A DNA stretch of 64,000 bases, from contig NZ_CP036175.1 in the NCBI RefSeq assembly GCF_003261575.2, forward strand, positions 2,356,001 through 2,420,000, in the 5' to 3' direction. Each line of letters begins with the position of its first letter. Positions within the stretch are counted from its first letter, which is position 1. Source of the stretch: Klebsiella huaxiensis. GTDB taxonomy: Bacteria > Pseudomonadota > Gammaproteobacteria > Enterobacterales > Enterobacteriaceae. Shown here one piece after another: positions 60,814 to 64,000 of this stretch. The notes under the pieces were generated by a model. That model saw only the letters and a list, made by a program, of their open reading frames with translations. It did not search any database and had not been told where the DNA came from. The position numbers and the translations under genes are program-made.

Positions 60814-62249
60814 AATCCGCTTTCCTTTGTCGCTGTGTTGAGTTGTGCATCATATTTATTCGAGGAAAGTTCTTCTTCTAACTGTTCCAGCGATTTGTTC
60901 GATGTTTCTGGCAACGCTGTTATGACAAATATGATAGCTAAATAGTTAATGGCAGCGAAGATAAGGAACACCGGGCCCAACCCGAGTTTGGCCTGTAATA
61001 AAGGGAACAGATAGCTGACTATCGCATTCATTACCCACATGAAAAATACCGAGATACCCATCGATAATCCGCGGAATTTCAGTGGGAAGAGTTCGGCTAA
61101 TACCACCCATGTAATAAAGCCCATCGTCCCCTGCATGACCCCAACGAACATCGCGCCAAGCAGCCAGATTGCGGTGGCTTTAATATCGCCGACGAGGGTG
61201 TAGTCTACGCCAGCGATGATTAGGTGGAGGGTTGCCATGAGAGCAAAGCCGTAGATGATGATGGTCTTGCGTTTAAAACGGTCAACGAGGTACATCACGC
61301 CGAATATCATGCCACCTACTGAAAATACGCCATTGAGCACGTTGCATATCAGTGAAGTTCTTTCCGAGAACCCTGCAGTACTCAGGATTTCCGTGCCATA
61401 GTACATAATGACGTTGACGCCGGTGGTTTGTTGCAAGGCGGCCCAAACAATGCCAACGATGAGTAATTTGAGAATCCACGGTGTCTGAAGAATCGTTACG
61501 AAAGAGTTTTTATTAGCCAGTTTTTTATCCGCTTCGATTTTAATTAACGTTGTGATGTCATTGAATTCTTTCATCGCACGTTCGAGCGGACGAATTTGTT
61601 TTAATATTTCCAGGGCTTCTTCATGGCGGTTTTTACTGATCAACCAGCGAGGGCTTTCAGGCGAGCGCAACATACCGACAAACAAGCAGATGGCGGGTAT
61701 GGTTTGTACCATTAGCATATATCGCCAGACTTCGGGGAGGTGGCCCCAGACAATGCCTATAATGGCGTTGATGGCAAATGCGGCCAACTGTCCGATAACA
61801 ATCGCTACTTCGTTTAAGCCAGTCAGTTTACCGCGCATTTCCGTTGGTGCGACTTCAGAAATAAATGTTGGTGCGGTTACTGAGGCGCCACCGACAGCAT
61901 AACCCAGAATAAAACGAGAAATAAGAAGAACCGTGATATCTGGAGCAAGTGCGGACATTAGCGCACCGATGAAAAAAACAAATGATAAAAAGAGCAGGTA
62001 CTTTCTTCTGCCAAAGAAATCGGCGAACTTCCCTCCGAAAACGCTACCTAAGGCGGCACCGATCAGCAACACGCTCATTACCAGACCTTCTGTGGTTGGT
62101 GTCAGAGCCATATATTGTTTCAGTGAGGAAAATGCACCATTAATAACTCCTGTGTCGTAACCGAATAGCAGGCCGCCAAATGTTGCTACTAAAGTGATTT
62201 GGTGTAGTCGTTTTCTCTGTTGTAGGTTCAGATTCATTATAAGAGACAT
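60810..62249 (-). CDS. MFS sugar porter (XylE/GalP/AraE-like)
   Basis: 479 residues from ATG at 62249, 7 bases after AAAGG; a frame to 62303 lacks support. Twelve helices with the sugar-porter marks GGLLFGYDTGVINGAF, FADFFGRRKYLL, PESPRWLISK, ALQQTTGVNVIMYYG and PETSNKSLEQLEEEL. It should take up a sugar or polyol by proton symport. The coding region is clearly more AT-rich than the core genes. It is followed by an EIIA gene overlapping by 4 bases, and preceded by a small unknown gene. Confidence 0.92.
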   Translation of the reverse strand: MSLIMNLNLQQRKRLHQITLVATFGGLLFGYDTGVINGAFSSLKQYMALTPTTEGLVMSVLLIGAALGSVFGGKFADFFGRRKYLLFLSFVFFIGALMSALAPDITVLLISRFILGYAVGGASVTAPTFISEVAPTEMRGKLTGLNEVAIVIGQLAAFAINAIIGIVWGHLPEVWRYMLMVQTIPAICLFVGMLRSPESPRWLISKNRHEEALEILKQIRPLERAMKEFNDITTLIKIEADKKLANKNSFVTILQTPWILKLLIVGIVWAALQQTTGVNVIMYYGTEILSTAGFSERTSLICNVLNGVFSVGGMIFGVMYLVDRFKRKTIIIYGFALMATLHLIIAGVDYTLVGDIKATAIWLLGAMFVGVMQGTMGFITWVVLAELFPLKFRGLSMGISVFFMWVMNAIVSYLFPLLQAKLGLGPVFLIFAAINYLAIIFVITALPETSNKSLEQLEEELSSNKYDAQLNTATKESGL

Positions 62250-62378
62250 TTTTATACCTTTTGTTTTGATTAACGGCACAAGATAAAAATAAATCACCCC
62301 CAACCATGGCCGATCTTTTAGTTCGCTGGCATATGACGGGCATGAAATGATTTTTGTTCTTTGTGCTACTTAGCTCTT

Positions 62379-62573
62379 TTAGTTATTCGCTAAATAAATC
62401 CGGTCAAAGAGGCTTCTTTTGATTAATGATGAATCATCAGTATATGTAGGGGTTTTTCCTCCGGGGTCGTTGGCGTACAGAATGTCCCCGGTAGCATTTT
62501 CGTGTGAACTGGTGGTGGTATGGCAATCGCCAACATAGACGGTACCAATAAGTTCTGATCTCACTTCTCTCAT
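62379..62573 (-). CDS. Small unknown protein upstream of the sugar porter
   Basis: 64 residues from ATG at 62573, which has GGAGG 5 bases upstream, the strongest ribosome site in the region; a frame to 62621 extends beyond it. The sequence opens MREVRSELIGTVYVGDCHTT and is rich in Asp, Thr and Ser (YANDPGGKTPTYTDDSS). It has no membrane helix or signal peptide. I do not recognise it; it could be a free-standing small protein or the truncated start of a longer enzyme. The porter ATG lies 129 bases downstream on the same strand. Confidence 0.55.
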   Translation of the reverse strand: MREVRSELIGTVYVGDCHTTTSSHENATGDILYANDPGGKTPTYTDDSSLIKRSLFDRIYLANN

Positions 62574-62659
62574 GGAATCCTCCGGGGGGTTAGGATTTCT
62601 GCTGCACCTTAGCGTAATCAAAGTGCGTTTAGTGAGGTGAGATTATGGCATTTTATTTT

Positions 62660-62702
62660 GAAATGAAAATGCAAATAGATCACATTTTGGAAATTTCATT
62701 TC
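62660..62702. promoter_or_regulatory. Inverted repeat upstream of the porter operon
   Basis: GAAATGAAA (62660-62668) and TTTCATTTC (62694-62702) are perfect inverted arms 25 bases apart, about 90-130 bases upstream of the small gene start. It may be a two-half-site operator. Confidence 0.35.
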
Positions 62703-62832
62703 GATTGTGGTGGGTCCGAATGAGTACTCATGGCATCAGATACAATGATGTTTTTATAACATATTGATATTATATGTTATTTTTTAACATTTAAAAGATT
62801 GTGGATTATGGTTTCTTGGGATCTAATGTTAA

Positions 62833-62854
62833 ATTTATGATATGTATCACATTT
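62833..62854. promoter_or_regulatory. CRP-like site
   Basis: att-TATGA-tatgta-TCACA-ttt matches nine of ten core CRP bases in an AT-rich setting. At about 260 bases upstream of the small gene it would imply a long leader. Confidence 0.45.
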
Positions 62855-63062
62855 GTTATTAAAACTCATTAATGAAATTAAAATTCTATTTTTGTATTTA
62901 TTTTATATTTTATTCGAAATTTGATGGACTGAAAACCACTCCCGGCAGAACCTGGATGGCAAGTCTGAGTTGGCAAGAGAAGTGGTAAAGGATAGGGGCG
63001 TGGATCTTTACTGTTTGACTTGTGACCGCTAATTCAAATGTATCTTGTATGAGTTGGGGCAT

Positions 63063-63093
63063 AAAAAAATCCACGCATCTGCGTGGATTTTTT
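63063..63093 (-). terminator. Rho-independent terminator of ychF
   Basis: aaaaaaatccacgca-tc-tgcgtggattttttt is a near-perfect palindrome 16 bases past the ychF stop on the reverse strand. Confidence 0.9.
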
Positions 63094-63108
63094 AGTGATA
63101 AAAAGAGA

Positions 63109-64000
63109 TTAGACGTTGAACAGGAAGTTCATGATATCGCCATCTTTCACAATATAATCTTTACCTTCAGCGCGCATTTTCCCGGCTTCTTTAGCACCTT
63201 GCTCACCTTTATAGGTAATAAAGTCTTCAAAGGCGATGGTTTGGGCGCGGATAAAGCCTTTTTCGAAGTCGGTGTGGATTTTACCTGCCGCCTGCGGTGC
63301 GGTTGCACCGACTGGGATGGTCCACGCACGAACTTCTTTCACGCCAGCGGTGAAGTAGGTTTGCAGGTTCAACAGTTCGTAACCAGCGCGGATAACTCGG
63401 TTCAGACCCGGTTCTTCAATTCCCAGTTCAGCCATGAACTCCTCGCGATCGGCATCGTCGAGTTCAGCGATATCGGATTCAACAGCGGCGCAAACGGCAA
63501 CCACGACAGAACCTTCCGCAGCTGCGATTTCGCGCACTTTATCGAGGTACGGGTTATTCTCAAAACCGTCTTCGTTGACGTTAGCGATATACATGGTTGG
63601 CTTCAGGGTCAGGAAGCTCAGGTATTTAATCGCTGCTTTGTCTTCTTCGGTCAGGTTTTTCAGCGCACGCAGCATACCGGCGTTTTCCAGCTGCGGCAGG
63701 CATTTTTCCAGAGCAGCCTGCTCAGCTTTAGCGTCTTTATCGCCGCCTTTGGCCTTTTTCTGCACGCGGTGCAGGGCGCGCTCACAGGTGTCCAGATCGG
63801 ACAGCGCCAGTTCGGTGTTGATAACTTCGATATCGTCAGCCGGATCCACTTTATTGTTAACGTGGATAATGTTGTCGTTTTCAAAGCAGCGCACCACGTG
63901 ACCGATAGCTTCAGTTTCACGAATGTTGGTCAGAAACTGGTTACCCAGACCTTCGCCTTTAGACGCGCCTTTTACCAGACCTGCGATATCGACGAATTCC
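63109..64000 (-). CDS. ychF: Ribosome-binding ATPase YchF (OLA1 family), N-terminus outside window
   Basis: The reading frame stays open to the window edge. The terminal 297 residues or so align with E. coli YchF (363) from the EFVDIAGLVKGASKGEG segment (Walker B/G3) onward; the P-loop is beyond the edge. KYLSFLTLKPTMYIANVNE is the NxxE site that shifts specificity to ATP in place of the GTPase NKxD. The C-terminal TGS domain has AWTIPVGATAPQAAGKIHTD and DYIVKDGDIMNFLFNV. YchF binds ribosomes and affects translation start selection and oxidative-stress response. A terminator follows. Confidence 0.97.
   Translation of the reverse strand, partial: EFVDIAGLVKGASKGEGLGNQFLTNIRETEAIGHVVRCFENDNIIHVNNKVDPADDIEVINTELALSDLDTCERALHRVQKKAKGGDKDAKAEQAALEKCLPQLENAGMLRALKNLTEEDKAAIKYLSFLTLKPTMYIANVNEDGFENNPYLDKVREIAAAEGSVVVAVCAAVESDIAELDDADREEFMAELGIEEPGLNRVIRAGYELLNLQTYFTAGVKEVRAWTIPVGATAPQAAGKIHTDFEKGFIRAQTIAFEDFITYKGEQGAKEAGKMRAEGKDYIVKDGDIMNFLFNV

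Larger units (their letters stand above)
62574..63108. other. AT-rich intergenic region before the porter operon
   Basis: 535 bases without a gene, very AT-rich from 62640 to 62940. It must hold the promoter of the small gene-porter-EIIA operon. A 9-base inverted repeat (62660-62702) and a CRP-like site (62833-62854) are listed separately. The final part, up to 63062, contains no recognisable element before the ychF terminator. Confidence 0.55.

Noticed and set aside
62379..63108. Possible prophage or insertion-sequence remnant in the AT-rich segment before ychF
   Set aside because: No transposase, integrase, att-like repeats or terminal inverted repeats could be found; AT-richness alone is not evidence.

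Overview
The window looks like a chromosomal segment of a member of the Enterobacteriaceae. Most genes are near-identical in length and motif content to Escherichia coli K-12 genes: sdaA, nudL, pabB, yoaH, yoaB, yoaA, tsaB, yeaY, fadD, rnd, minEDC, ycgLMN, dsbB, nhaB, fadR, ycgB, dadAX, cvrA, ldcA, emtA, treA and ychF. ERIC and REP elements, FadR-, NsrR- and CRP-like sites and Shine-Dalgarno sites fit the same assignment. rnd is followed directly by convergent minEDC, an order that K-12 lacks. I cannot name the genus; a Klebsiella/Enterobacter/Kluyvera-type relative is an inference only.

Layout. 1-2940: sdaA (cut by the window edge), nudL, pabB and yoaH, with an unusual ERIC-like element at 598-731. 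2993-12094: an accessory island between yoaH and yoaB with two diverging arms. One arm is a secreted alginate-lyase-family protein followed by a cytoplasmic heparinase II/III-family lyase. The other is a binding-protein-dependent ABC sugar importer followed by a second alginate-lyase-family protein without a signal peptide. Together they look like a periplasmic cut, import, cytoplasmic cut route for a uronate-containing oligosaccharide. 12146-34068: conserved core genes (RidA-like protein, helicase, tRNA modification, fatty-acid activation, cell-division site selection, disulfide formation, Na+/H+ exchange, alanine catabolism, peptidoglycan turnover), plus a YeaR-like gene under a near-perfect NsrR operator.

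34124-35813: two AT-rich paralogous membrane proteins between emtA and treA. 35962-45130: periplasmic trehalase, a long palindromic repeat, then a carbohydrate locus (GPH symporter, RafY-type porin, domain-permuted GH3 glycosidase, secreted esterase-like hydrolase) headed by a LacI-family-type operator. 45336-49269: the four-gene Anbu cluster (permuted ATP-grasp, alpha-E, transglutaminase, Anbu peptidase). 49492-52183: azlCD, a divergent AraC regulator and an RluA-family pseudouridine synthase.

52243-55088: a HypT-like LysR regulator divergent from a PEP carboxykinase that appears to be an extra copy. 55134-57772: a LysR regulator divergent from a flavodoxin-fold quinone reductase and an aldo/keto reductase. 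57959-60148: a Cache-GGEEF diguanylate cyclase and lipocalin Blc. 60379-62573: a small unknown protein, an MFS sugar porter and a mannitol-type EIIA protein, all AT-rich and probably one operon. The window ends inside ychF. I saw no tRNA, rRNA, CRISPR array, transposase or prophage gene.

The best candidates for something not well described are the lyase/ABC island, the sugar porter-EIIA-small protein operon, the extra PEP carboxykinase with its own LysR regulator, and the Anbu cluster, which is known from comparative genomics but has no settled function.
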